A stretch of 64,000 nucleotides of DNA from an uncultured Bryobacterales bacterium (GTDB taxonomy: Bacteria; Acidobacteriota; Terriglobia; Bryobacterales; UBA6623), in assembly GCA_951813605.1 (NCBI GenBank), contig OX638379.1, positions 1,374,471 to 1,438,470 of the forward strand. Direction: 5' to 3'. Position numbers and translations under genes: made by a program. Below the pieces are notes generated by a model, which saw only the letters and a program-made list of their open reading frames with translations, was not told the origin of the DNA and ran no database searches. Below, one piece after another: positions 16,319-24,950 of the stretch. How positions within the stretch are numbered: the stretch's first letter is position 1; every line of letters begins with the position of its first letter.

Positions 16319-17512
16319 CTAGTTTGGGCGGACGACGCGAATCCAATGGTCGCTGAACATAGAATGACGCATCACGCGTTCCTTTGGCATGTGGCAGCTC
16401 GAGCAATCGGCTGACCCCACGGGGCAGATCGCCGCGTGCTGACGGGTCTTTCGGTCGTGGCAAGACAAGCAGGCTTCGTCGAACCGATCGCCTTCGTCGG
16501 CCACATCGACGTGCGGGTCGTGGCAACTCGTGCAGGCCAACTCCCCGAATGTTTCGTTGAAGCATCGGCTCAAGACGATCCGCTGGCTGGGAAAGCGGAC
16601 GCTGTGAGGGGTTTGCTCAAGCAGTCGCAGAGCGTCGAAGTCATTGTCCTGCGGAGGTCTCCCGTGGCACGCACCGCACATCTGAACCTGCGGGAACCCC
16701 TTGAGACTTCCGGGATTGAAGATTGCGCTCTTCGGTGGCCGCCCCTGTGCCGCTGCCTGTGCGTGCTCTAGGCCGGGGCCGTGACAGCGCTCGCAATGTA
16801 TGCCCATCTCGCCTCGCGCGGGAGCCAGCCGCTCTGGATCGTATCCAGTTGTGTGACATCCGAAGCACTCGGCGACCTCCTTCCGGGTGAGGGTCCGCCC
16901 GAGGCTTTCCTTGGCGTTTGTAGGATCGTACTGCGACGCGCCGGTAGTGAATGCGATGCTCTGCAGGCTCTCGTACCACGTGAGACGGCTCTCCACCCAG
17001 CTTCCGCCGGCTGCCTGTCCCACGGGCGTGATTCCCTTCACTCCACTCCCGAAGGCCCACCGCAGCATCGCCTCGCTTGTCTGTGACTCCATTTCGGCTC
17101 GGAGGCGAATGCCGTCTGGTGTCACGCCAGCAAGGGTGAGAGTCGATTCCGATGCCCGGTCCCTGCGAGCCAGAGGCAAGCCGCCAGTTAGCTGGGACAC
17201 TTCCGAGGCCGGCCGTAAAGAAGCGGCATGGTTGCTTCCGAACTGGCGCTCGTAAATCTCAGAATGGCACGACCCACAGGCTTCCGAGCCCGCATAGGCG
17301 GACTCGTGGCGCCAGAAGCGGATCGGGTCTGTCAAGTACGCCTGGCAGGCCGATGCGGGTACGTAAACCAGCATGATCGCTGCGGGAATCGCAGACCGCC
17401 AACTCAATAGCAACAGTATAGTGACGGTTCGTTCGGAGTGGCAACGCGAAATGGCCGCTGTCGCGAATCCTGTTGCGAGCGAACGCCTGCTGGGCACGTT
17501 GCGAGCGTCCAA
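16319..17512 (-). CDS. Heptaheme c-type cytochrome
   Basis: A multiheme cytochrome of up to 397 residues with seven C-x-x-C-H heme sites (CGSCH, CFGCH, CERCH, CGACH, CTSCH, CLSCH, CSSCH) spread from about residue 78 to 380. The arrangement recalls the cytochrome c554/c' group. Hemes would be attached in the periplasm; the protein would store or pass electrons. The start is uncertain: the first in-frame start is TTG at 17512, and the signal segment (about residues 30-57, ending PASACQA) begins later, so a shorter start is likely. It is the first gene of the leftward operon with the TPR and two CRTAC1-like genes, 15 bases downstream of the Kdo-transferase/LpxK fusion, which may be transcribed with it. 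No partner quinol oxidase or terminal reductase is in the window. Confidence 0.87.
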   Translation of the reverse strand: MDARNVPSRRSLATGFATAAISRCHSERTVTILLLLSWRSAIPAAIMLVYVPASACQAYLTDPIRFWRHESAYAGSEACGSCHSEIYERQFGSNHAASLRPASEVSQLTGGLPLARRDRASESTLTLAGVTPDGIRLRAEMESQTSEAMLRWAFGSGVKGITPVGQAAGGSWVESRLTWYESLQSIAFTTGASQYDPTNAKESLGRTLTRKEVAECFGCHTTGYDPERLAPARGEMGIHCERCHGPGLEHAQAAAQGRPPKSAIFNPGSLKGFPQVQMCGACHGRPPQDNDFDALRLLEQTPHSVRFPSQRIVLSRCFNETFGELACTSCHDPHVDVADEGDRFDEACLSCHDRKTRQHAAICPVGSADCSSCHMPKERVMRHSMFSDHWIRVVRPN

Positions 17513-17526
17513 ACTCGGATCGGCAT

Positions 17527-19881
17527 CTAGTCGGCTTTCGCAGAAAGCACGAGCCGCAGTAAGTCCTCGGCACGGTCGAGCTCTAGGTCAATTTGCAGCG
17601 CAAAGACAGGGAGCCCGAGTCGGCGTACATCACCGAGGTTCATCGCATCCTTCTCAGTTGTTAGAAAAGCATCCGAGTTTCTCTGCATGGCAGCGCGGCG
17701 GAAGCCGGCGATGTCACGTTCCGAGTACCGATGATGGTCGGGGAAGACTCGTTCCATGACCAATTTGCATCCCAGTTGCCGTGCTTCCGAAAGAAAGGAT
17801 CGAGGGTTCCCGATTCCGCAGAAGGCAGCAACTCGCTGCCCGACCAGCGTGCTAATCGGGCAGGGAAGACCGTTCGAGAGATCGACCAGTCCTTTCAATG
17901 CCATTCTCGAAACGAACACCTCGGCTTTCGGGTTCCAGCGTCGGATCATGCCGTCCAGGATCGAATGCTCTAGTTCCCGGTCGCAGCGGGTGATAAGGAC
18001 GACATCCGCGGCTTTGAGGCAAGCGGGCGTTTCGCGCAGACGGCCGAGTGGCAGGGTGTGACCGTTTCCAAACGGTCGTCTCGCGTCCAGAAGGACGATG
18101 TTCAGCGACCTCGCCAGCTGCATGTGTTGGAAGCCGTCATCGAGAATCAGGAAGTGCGATCCGCCGCGACCTTCGACGAGGCGACCCGCAGCGTGCCGGT
18201 CAGCTCCCACCGCAACGACCGTGCGAGGTGCCGTGACCGCGAAGCGCCGGGCTAGCATCGCCGGCTCGTCCCCGGCGATTCGCGGGTCGGCGGATGCGCC
18301 GGCGGGAATCAGATGCAGCGCTCTATCGCTTCTACCGTAGCCGCGCGTAAGAACGGCGGAAGAGTGTCCTTGCTCCGCAAGCCGCTCGACCAGCCAAGCC
18401 ACAGTGGGCGTCTTGCCTGTACCGCCCACGGAAAGATTGCCTACCGAAATCACCGGAGTGGATAGGGACTTGCTGCGCAGCAAGCGGCTTGCATAGGACC
18501 ACCGACGGACTCGAGCTAGGGCACTCCATATCGCTGACGGAATCCTCAGGGCAAGGTAAGCCAACGCCGAGGGTGGCCGAAGAGGTTGTGCGTTCCGGTA
18601 CAGCGTCGCCGCTTCCCGCGCCGCGAGGTCCGAGGCCCCACGCTTCGAGTCTGCAAGCGCGAGTCCGGCGCTGCCGATGACGTTCCGCCGTTCCGGAGAG
18701 GTCGCCAGTTCAGTCAACTTGCTGGCCAATTCGTCGGCGCCATTCACCTGGACTAGACCGCCCGACCCGAGCAGGTCGTCCGTGATCTGCTGGAAGTTCT
18801 GCATGTGGGGCCCGACGGCCACTGCCTTGCCGAACGCAACGGGCTCCAGCACGTTATGCCCGCCCCACCCGTTCAGAGAACCTCCGACAAATACCAGATC
18901 GGCCCGGGAATACATCGCTGCCAGCTCTCCTAGGCTGTCCATCAAGAGCACTGCCGGCAATGCCGGGGGCTTTGCGGTGGCGATCTGGGACCTACGGATA
19001 ACGGGCAGCCCGCTCTCCGCTAAGGCGCTAGCTGCTTCGTCAAATCGATGCGGATGCCTTGGAGCGACCACGAAGAGAATCTCGGACGCGCAATCCGCCA
19101 GGGCGAGCAGGGTCGGCAGGAGCGCCGCTTCCTCGCCTTCGCGAGTGCTTCCAGCAACGAAGAGCGGGTTTGGCCCGCACCGGTCTAGGAAGCCGGCGAG
19201 ATCCGCGGGGAGGTCCTTGACCGACCTGCGCGGGTCGAAGTCGTACTTCAAGTTGCCGCCAACGAGCGTCTTTGCTGGGCTTGCACCGGCGGCAACGAAT
19301 CGCTCGCGATCCAGCTGCGACTGGACTAGGATCTTGTCGACGCACTGCAGCACCGGACGGAACAAGAACCTGAGCCTCCGGTAGCGAGGGGCCGAGCGAT
19401 TGGAGATCCTGCCGTTGACGACGATCGTAGCGGTGCGGTGGCGCCTGGCTTGGAAGAAGTAATTGGGCCAAAGCTCGGTCTCGGCGACAATCAGCAGCCT
19501 GGGCTCGAGCTTGGCGAATACGCTCGAAACGCACCACGGCAGATCGATGGGCGCCCGGAAAATTGCCTCCGCGATGCCCTGGAGCTTGTCTTCAGCGAGC
19601 TTGCGCCCGGTTGCCGTCCCCGTGCTGAAATATATTGGAGTCCTAGGCAACTGTCGACGAAGCGCGCGCAACAGCGGCACGGAGGACTGCACTTCACCAA
19701 CAGACACAGCGTGAAACCAAACCGCGGGCCGTCCGGTCGTATCCTTTAGGGAAGGAATCCTGCCGAGCGCCTCGAGTAGGCTGCTCCGGGAATGTCCCTT
19801 GGCGTAGCTGCGGGCGATCCAGTAGGGAATCGCCAGCGGCGCGAGAACTGCGAGTAGCAGGTTGTAAGAGAGTTGGACCAA
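17527..19881 (-). CDS. waaA-lpxK: Fused Kdo transferase (WaaA) and lipid A 4'-kinase (LpxK)
   Basis: One 784-residue frame carries two lipid A/core enzymes. Residues 1 to about 425 match WaaA (KdtA), which adds Kdo to the lipid A precursor: an N-terminal membrane anchor, the VSVGEVQSS segment with its catalytic Glu, FSTGTATGRK, AETELWPNYF, VAGSTREGEE and FVGGSLNGWGGHNVLEP. Residues about 435-784 match LpxK, which phosphorylates the 4' position of the tetraacyldisaccharide: GNLSVGGTGKTP (P-loop), ILDDGFQH, VFPDHHRYSERD and LTTEKDAMNL. Both halves look complete and the lengths add up to those of the separate enzymes. Start TTG at 19881 is the only candidate near the WaaA N-terminus. The two reactions are near neighbours in the Raetz pathway at the inner face of the inner membrane, so fusion is sensible. 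Confidence 0.93.
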   Translation of the reverse strand: MVQLSYNLLLAVLAPLAIPYWIARSYAKGHSRSSLLEALGRIPSLKDTTGRPAVWFHAVSVGEVQSSVPLLRALRRQLPRTPIYFSTGTATGRKLAEDKLQGIAEAIFRAPIDLPWCVSSVFAKLEPRLLIVAETELWPNYFFQARRHRTATIVVNGRISNRSAPRYRRLRFLFRPVLQCVDKILVQSQLDRERFVAAGASPAKTLVGGNLKYDFDPRRSVKDLPADLAGFLDRCGPNPLFVAGSTREGEEAALLPTLLALADCASEILFVVAPRHPHRFDEAASALAESGLPVIRRSQIATAKPPALPAVLLMDSLGELAAMYSRADLVFVGGSLNGWGGHNVLEPVAFGKAVAVGPHMQNFQQITDDLLGSGGLVQVNGADELASKLTELATSPERRNVIGSAGLALADSKRGASDLAAREAATLYRNAQPLRPPSALAYLALRIPSAIWSALARVRRWSYASRLLRSKSLSTPVISVGNLSVGGTGKTPTVAWLVERLAEQGHSSAVLTRGYGRSDRALHLIPAGASADPRIAGDEPAMLARRFAVTAPRTVVAVGADRHAAGRLVEGRGGSHFLILDDGFQHMQLARSLNIVLLDARRPFGNGHTLPLGRLRETPACLKAADVVLITRCDRELEHSILDGMIRRWNPKAEVFVSRMALKGLVDLSNGLPCPISTLVGQRVAAFCGIGNPRSFLSEARQLGCKLVMERVFPDHHRYSERDIAGFRRAAMQRNSDAFLTTEKDAMNLGDVRRLGLPVFALQIDLELDRAEDLLRLVLSAKAD

Positions 19882-19904
19882 GCGGCAGCGAATTGGAAAG
19901 TACT

Positions 19905-20534
19905 ATGTCAACACACCTGAGGCCATTCTTCGCAATTGTGTCCGGGCTGGCGATCGTCGCTGGGGTCGTCTTGGCGGCCCAAAAGCCCTTCCGGCCCAAG
20001 ACCGCTGACAAGTACCCGACCAGGCAGCGGCAGGGAGACCTCGTTGTCGCCGCCAGGCTCTTCGTCAGCGAGAGGGACCAGAACAGCGCTTTTGGCAAGG
20101 TGCGTCCGTATCAGCACGGCGTGACCCCCTTGCTGATAGTGATGACGAATACAGGGACGAACACTTATTCCCTCGAGAAGCTGAGGGTCCGCTTGATCAT
20201 GTCGGATCGGGAGGGGCTGGAGCCAATTACCGGCGAGGATCTCGCCACGTTCAATCCCCGGGGGCATCAGCCGACGAGGAGAACGATTCCGGGAGTGCCC
20301 GGACTGAGTCGGACGCGGGTCAAGAAGGGGCCGTTGGATCGCCCGGAAATCATTCAGAGCGAGTTCAAGGTACCGATCATCACGCCGAAGAGTACAGCGA
20401 GCGGGTTCCTGTACTACTTGACTGGAACGGAAGAGGATCTGGCGGGAGCATCTGCCTATCTTTCGGGTGTCTACGACATCACGAATGGCCGAGACCTCTT
20501 CTATTTCGAGATTCCTCTGAGCAAGGGGCGCTGA
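19905..20534 (+). CDS. Hypothetical exported protein
   Basis: A protein of 209 residues that I do not recognise. The ATG at 19905 follows GGAAAG and begins a clear signal peptide (about 25 residues, FFAIVSGLAIVAGVVLAAQ). The mature part has alternating hydrophobic residues typical of beta strands (LLIVMTNTGTNTYSLEKL, RVRLIMSD, FYFEIPL), suggesting an Ig-like or beta-sandwich fold, with no cysteine or catalytic motif. It is divergent from the waaA-lpxK fusion with only 23 bases between starts, so the promoters overlap. Confidence 0.65.
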   Translation: MSTHLRPFFAIVSGLAIVAGVVLAAQKPFRPKTADKYPTRQRQGDLVVAARLFVSERDQNSAFGKVRPYQHGVTPLLIVMTNTGTNTYSLEKLRVRLIMSDREGLEPITGEDLATFNPRGHQPTRRTIPGVPGLSRTRVKKGPLDRPEIIQSEFKVPIITPKSTASGFLYYLTGTEEDLAGASAYLSGVYDITNGRDLFYFEIPLSKGR

Positions 20535-20859
20535 TTCCTGACTCGTACGGCCAAGTAGGGTCGCGATCAGCGAAGACAGTTGCGGCGAAACGTCACGCTT
20601 CGTGACGGACCGGCTCGTTCGTCAGTGCCACGTCCAGTGGCTTCGGCTCCGTCGCGACGGCCTGCTCCAGGCCTCCCATGGATGCGTCTGCGCTGCGGCC
20701 AGGAACAAGCGCCGCTGCTAGAACACTCGTTCCGAGTCTTGCTCGGGCCACGCTCCCGCTCCCGCCACAACATCCAAGAGGGACGACAAGGGCCTTTCAT
20801 ACCGCACGTCTTTGACTGACGCATTACGACGGAAACCCGGTGATACACTGTGTGATCCC
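20535..20859. other. Intergenic with a 7-bp hairpin
   Basis: No gene is seen. CGTCACG at 20591-20597 and CGTGACG at 20601-20607 form a perfect stem with a three-base loop, 57 bases after the preceding stop codon. No T-run follows, so it is at best a weak terminator. TACACT at 20844-20849 stands ten bases before the GH88 start and is a candidate -10 box. Confidence 0.4.
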
Positions 20860-21984
20860 ATGATCGAACTCACTTCTCTCGAAGGCTCTCGGGAGGTCTA
20901 CCAAGCAGCGCTGGACTTCGCTCAGAGGCAGGTGCGTGCAACCGCAGAGCGGGATCCCGGATTCTATCCGATGTATACGGAGCAAGGCCGCTGGAGGCAC
21001 GGCAAGGCTGCCTGGACGCACTGGTGTGACGGTTTCCTCCCCGGGATGATGTGGATATTCGCCAAGCGCACGGGCGACCCGGAATGGGCCGAATTGGCCG
21101 AAGGGTACACGACACCGCTTGAACACCGCAAGATCGACCGCAACGTCCACGACCTAGGCTTCATCTTCCTCTCCACCTACCACCGCTGGCATGCATTGAC
21201 CGGCCGCACGGACCTCGACCAGATCGTGGTTCAGGCCGGGCGCACGCTGGCGCTGCGCTTTAAGGAGAAGGGCGAGTACATGTCGTCCTTCATGGGTCCT
21301 GAATCGCTGTTCATCGACATCATGGCCAATGTCGGCATCATATTCTACGCCGCTTTGAAGACCGGCGACGAAGGGCTGATAGATGTGGCGATGAAGCATA
21401 GCCTGACCACCCGCCGCGTCTTGATCAGGGGGGACGGCAGCTCCTCGCACGAGGGCATTTACGATCTTGATACGGGGGAATTCCTCCGGCAGTCGACCCA
21501 GCAAGGGTGGCGGTCCGATTCCTGCTGGGCGCGCGGTCTGGCGTGGGCGATTTACGGGTTTACCTCGGCCTACAAGCTGGTTCGTGATCCCCGGTTTCTA
21601 CAGACTGCGGAACTATGCTCCGACTATTTCCTGGAGCACGTGCCGCCGAGCGGCGTGACGCCTATGGACTTCGACTCGCCGAGCGCGGAGCGTCGCGACG
21701 AGTCCTCGGCTTCCGCAATCACCGCAGCGGCCCTGCTGAGGCTCGCCAAGCTGACGCCTGATCGAGCAAAAGGAATCCTGTATGACCAAGCGGCCCGCCG
21801 CGTTCTCTTGACGCTTGCCCAGCCGCCCTACCTCGCGTCAGGGACGCCCGGCTGGGAAGGGATCCTCAAGGAAGGCATTTATCATCTCAATCTCGGGCTT
21901 GGAGTCGGCGAATCTGTCATGTGGGGCGAGTACTTCTTTGTCGAGGCGCTGGACAGGGCGCTGGGCCCCGCCGCGCCATCGTGA
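20860..21984 (+). CDS. GH88-family unsaturated glucuronyl hydrolase
   Basis: A 374-residue (alpha/alpha) barrel enzyme of glycoside hydrolase family 88, which removes the unsaturated uronic acid that polysaccharide lyases leave at the non-reducing end of oligosaccharides. Motifs include HWCDGFLPGMMWIF near residue 55, VHDLGFIFLSTY near 95 and ESLFIDIMANVG near 150; the Asp in each of the last two matches the catalytic pair known for the family. WARGLAWAIYGF near 225 is also typical. The ATG at 20860 is chosen over an upstream in-frame start at 20812 because homology begins here. No signal peptide is seen, so it acts in the cytoplasm on imported oligosaccharides. It converges with a sulfatase with only one base between stop codons; together they suggest use of sulfated, uronate-containing glycans. 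Confidence 0.88.
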   Translation: MIELTSLEGSREVYQAALDFAQRQVRATAERDPGFYPMYTEQGRWRHGKAAWTHWCDGFLPGMMWIFAKRTGDPEWAELAEGYTTPLEHRKIDRNVHDLGFIFLSTYHRWHALTGRTDLDQIVVQAGRTLALRFKEKGEYMSSFMGPESLFIDIMANVGIIFYAALKTGDEGLIDVAMKHSLTTRRVLIRGDGSSSHEGIYDLDTGEFLRQSTQQGWRSDSCWARGLAWAIYGFTSAYKLVRDPRFLQTAELCSDYFLEHVPPSGVTPMDFDSPSAERRDESSASAITAAALLRLAKLTPDRAKGILYDQAARRVLLTLAQPPYLASGTPGWEGILKEGIYHLNLGLGVGESVMWGEYFFVEALDRALGPAAPS

Positions 21985-21985
21985 C

Positions 21986-23344
21986 CTAAGGCCTGGCTCC
22001 CCCCGTGGGATTCCAAGCGGGCATTGAATGCAGCACGCGTTGCAGCCTTGTCCGTATCGCCAGCGCTTCCCGAGTCAAGTCCTCGGTCGCAATCGGCCTC
22101 TGCTCGTCCCAGTCGTGAGGCACGTCGTAGAAGCGATCGTCGCTGTAGAGCTTGAAGCGCTTCGTCCTCGCGAACCGCACCCGTGGAAACGGCACTTCCG
22201 CCATCATCGGATCCTTGTCGTAATGCACAAAGATCCAGTCTCGTGGATTGCCAGTCCCTCCTAGAAGTTGCGGCAGGAAGCTTTGTCCGTCTATGTGTTC
22301 TCCCCGGGGCAGCGGCTGGTCCGTGAGGTCGGCGAGCGTTGTGAAAAAGTCGCTGAACTCAATCAAGTCGTCCGAGACCAGCCCGGCGGGTACTTGGCCC
22401 GTCCAGCGTGCGAATAGCGGGACGTGCGTGCCGGCGTCCTCGGGGAACGCCTTGCGGCCCTTGATAACTCGCGTGCCGAGCATCGACTGCAAGCTTCGAT
22501 GTGTTCCGTTATCGCCGGTAAAAAGCACTAGCGTCTTCTCCCCGATTCCGAGTTTGTCAAGACGGTCGAGGAATCGTCCCACCAGATAGTCGGTGTAGGT
22601 GACCATATCCGCGAAGTACCTAGGATCACTCTTGAACTTCGTGGTCAAGTCGATCGTCTCGCTGTGGGGGGTGGCGACAAAGGGCGCATGCGTCAGCACC
22701 ATCGGGTAGTACAGGAAGAACCGCTCCTCCTTGTGGCGCTCGATGAAGTCGAGGGCGAAATCCGAAAACATGTCGGGGCCGTAATCGTCCATCGAAGTGT
22801 GGACGTATTCGCCGTTCTTGAGAATCCCGGGATGCCAGAAACGCGATGTCCTCCTATTGCCTGGCGGACCCACCGAGCCGTAAAGCTCCAGTTGCTCCTC
22901 CGACAGCTCGAAGTTGTACGCCCAGTGGATATGCTCGTCAAATCCAGCTTCTTCGGGCGTTGTACCACTGCGATGTTCGGGCGTTTCGGCCCCTCCCCAC
23001 AACTGCCATTTGCCGGTGAGCCCCGTGACGTAGCCAGCCTCTCGCATCAGGTGAGCGAACGTCACTTGACTCTTTTCCATCCTTCCGAACCGGCGGTAGT
23101 TGCGCCAGTTGTACTTGCCCGTCATGATCTTCACGCGGGACGGAGTGCAAATTGGTTGCGAGTAGCAGTGCGTGAAGCGCATGCCCTCTTGCGCGACCCG
23201 CTCGAACACGGGTGTCTCGTAGCTGGTCCCGCCATTCGCAGAAATGCACTCGTAGCCCATGTCGTCTGCCATGACCAGCACGACATTCGGCTGGGAATTG
23301 GCGGGAAGGGCGGCTAGCGCCGCAAGCAGGAGGATCCGCTGCAT
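21986..23344 (-). CDS. Secreted type I sulfatase (Cys type)
   Basis: A 452-residue arylsulfatase-A-like hydrolase with a signal peptide (MQRILLLAALAALPANSQ). It has the calcium site MADDMGY near residue 26, the formylglycine motif ICTPSRVKIMTG near residue 66 with Cys as the residue to be modified, KWQLWG near 113, and FTGDNGTH near 277. The sequence after the active-site motif (YNWRNYRRFG) fits the sulfatase subgroup that acts on glycans. The enzyme would need a formylglycine-generating enzyme; none is in the window. It converges with the GH88 gene, supporting a role in sulfated-polysaccharide breakdown. A TAGAAT hexamer lies nine bases before the ATG and no Shine-Dalgarno is visible, suggesting a very short leader. 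Confidence 0.9.
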   Translation of the reverse strand: MQRILLLAALAALPANSQPNVVLVMADDMGYECISANGGTSYETPVFERVAQEGMRFTHCYSQPICTPSRVKIMTGKYNWRNYRRFGRMEKSQVTFAHLMREAGYVTGLTGKWQLWGGAETPEHRSGTTPEEAGFDEHIHWAYNFELSEEQLELYGSVGPPGNRRTSRFWHPGILKNGEYVHTSMDDYGPDMFSDFALDFIERHKEERFFLYYPMVLTHAPFVATPHSETIDLTTKFKSDPRYFADMVTYTDYLVGRFLDRLDKLGIGEKTLVLFTGDNGTHRSLQSMLGTRVIKGRKAFPEDAGTHVPLFARWTGQVPAGLVSDDLIEFSDFFTTLADLTDQPLPRGEHIDGQSFLPQLLGGTGNPRDWIFVHYDKDPMMAEVPFPRVRFARTKRFKLYSDDRFYDVPHDWDEQRPIATEDLTREALAIRTRLQRVLHSMPAWNPTGGARP

Positions 23345-23353
23345 CTCGCGACC

Positions 23354-23359
23354 ATTCTA
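23354..23359 (-). promoter_or_regulatory. Candidate -10 box of the sulfatase gene
   Basis: On the minus strand the hexamer reads TAGAAT, five of six matches to TATAAT, with nine bases between it and the ATG at 23344. A start about seven bases downstream would leave a leader of about three bases. No good -35 box was found at 16-18 bases. Confidence 0.35.
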
Positions 23360-23439
23360 CTTGCAGGCCGGCAATTCAATTGCGACTTGCCGAGATCACG
23401 CGGCCGGGGAGATCGTCGCAACTCGCGCCATCGGCGCCA

Positions 23440-24841
23440 GGCTTCCCGATACAAAGGAGCAATTCTGGTGCGTTGGACGCAACGGGTCGGGGCATGCCGC
23501 CTGCGCCGGAGACTGCGATGGCGAAGGCAACTCGGGCTTATTCGTTGAGGTGCTGGGGGCCCGACGCCTTCTTTCGTAGTACGGGTGACCGCGGATTCCT
23601 CGAAGTCGGGGCCGAAGCGGCTGTGGCCGGAGGAGACGACAGATGGAGCGCGGATTGCGCGTTCTTAGACTGTGGCCGAGACGGCGCCTCGAGTCCTTAC
23701 GCGGCGCGCTACCTGCGCTTCGACCAGGCCCGCGTGCCGAAGCCCGGCGAGAGCGAGCTATGCGATTACGAAGGCGCGCCTGTAGTTTGCAGCCCTCGAG
23801 GGCTCCCCTCGGAAACGCCGTCTCTGCACCGCACGAGACGGAACGGGGCATTTCGAAGACGTGCCCGACCAGGCGGGCGTTGGGATGGTGTCTCCGCGCT
23901 ACGGTTTCTCCGCGCTAACGGGTGATTTCGATGGCGACGGCTGGCCGGACATTTACGTCGCTACGGACACGAGCCCGAGCATTCTGCTGCGCAATCTGGG
24001 GAACGGTCCTTACGAGGAGATCGGGCACGAGTCGGGCACGGCGGTGAACGAGCACGGCAACGAGCAGGGACGAATCGGCGGCGCGGCTAGCGACTTCAAC
24101 CGCGACGGCCTATTGGATATCGGAAAGACAAACTTCGACAACGACACTCCTTCTCTTTACGTGAACCTTGGAGACGGCTTGTGCAGCGAGGAGGCGATGA
24201 GGTCCGGCCTAGGCGTGAATACTCACCTTGTTGGCTGGGGCTCGGCGTTCGTCAATCTGGACAATGACGGCTGGCAGGACCTCTTCATGGTGAACGGGCA
24301 CGTCTACCGCTCCGGAGACAGGTTCCAGTTCAAACAGGCCAGGAATCTGTACTGGAACCTCCGGGAAGGTCGATTCGCCGAGATTCTCGCGGTTGCGGGC
24401 GAGGGCGCGGCACAGCGTACAGCAGCCCGTGCAGAGGCTTTCGGGGACTTGGGCAACGACGGGCGGATCGATTTCGTCGTGAACAACCTGAACGGCCCTC
24501 CAAGCCTGTTGCACAACGAGTTGCCCCAAGGCAACTGGCTACGGATCCGCTAAAGGGGATCCCAGGCGAGCCGCGACGGCAGCGGCGCTCGCGTCCGCGT
24601 TGCGATTGGCGAGGTGCAGTGGGTCCGCAAAGTTTGCAGCGGAGGGAGCTTCTTGTCGCAAAAGGACCTCCAACTGCACTTCGGAATGCCTCATGCACAG
24701 CGAATCGACGAAGCAGAGATCCGCTGGCCCAGCGGTCAAGTCTCAATGCTAGGGGACGTGTCGGCCAACCAAGAGCTGCTTCTCAGCGAACGCGCTGCAA
24801 CGGGCTCTGAATCGTGTGACTCGCAGTTACCCCTGCTGTAA
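23440..24841 (+). pseudogene. Decayed CRTAC1-like FG-GAP / ASPIC-UnbV gene (copy D)
   Basis: Remnant of a fourth CRTAC1-like gene. Recognisable pieces run in order through different frames: GSGHAACAGDCDGEG and LFVEVLGARRLL (about 23480-23570); then, after a frameshift near 23572, STGDRGFLEVGAEA and CDYEGAPVVCSPRGLPSE; after a second shift near 23835, the best preserved part (GHFEDVPDQAG, DFDGDGWPDIYVATDTSPS, NLDNDGWQDLFMVNGH), which reaches a TAA at 24551-24553 at the start of the ASPIC/UnbV domain. The same frame continues past the stop with GARVRVAIGEVQW, LQLHFGMPH and IRWPSGQ. The signal peptide and the first loops are missing. It keeps the cysteine pair seen in copies B and C. Two frameshifts, an in-frame stop and a lost 5' end make it non-functional. 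Confidence 0.82.
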
Positions 24842-24950
24842 GCGGGTCAGGGGCAATTCGACCCTTACGCCACGAATGGCTATGAGGTACGATCAAGTGT
24901 GCGTGTCACGACACGCTAGTCCTTCTGCTTCGAGTGATTGGAGAACAACC

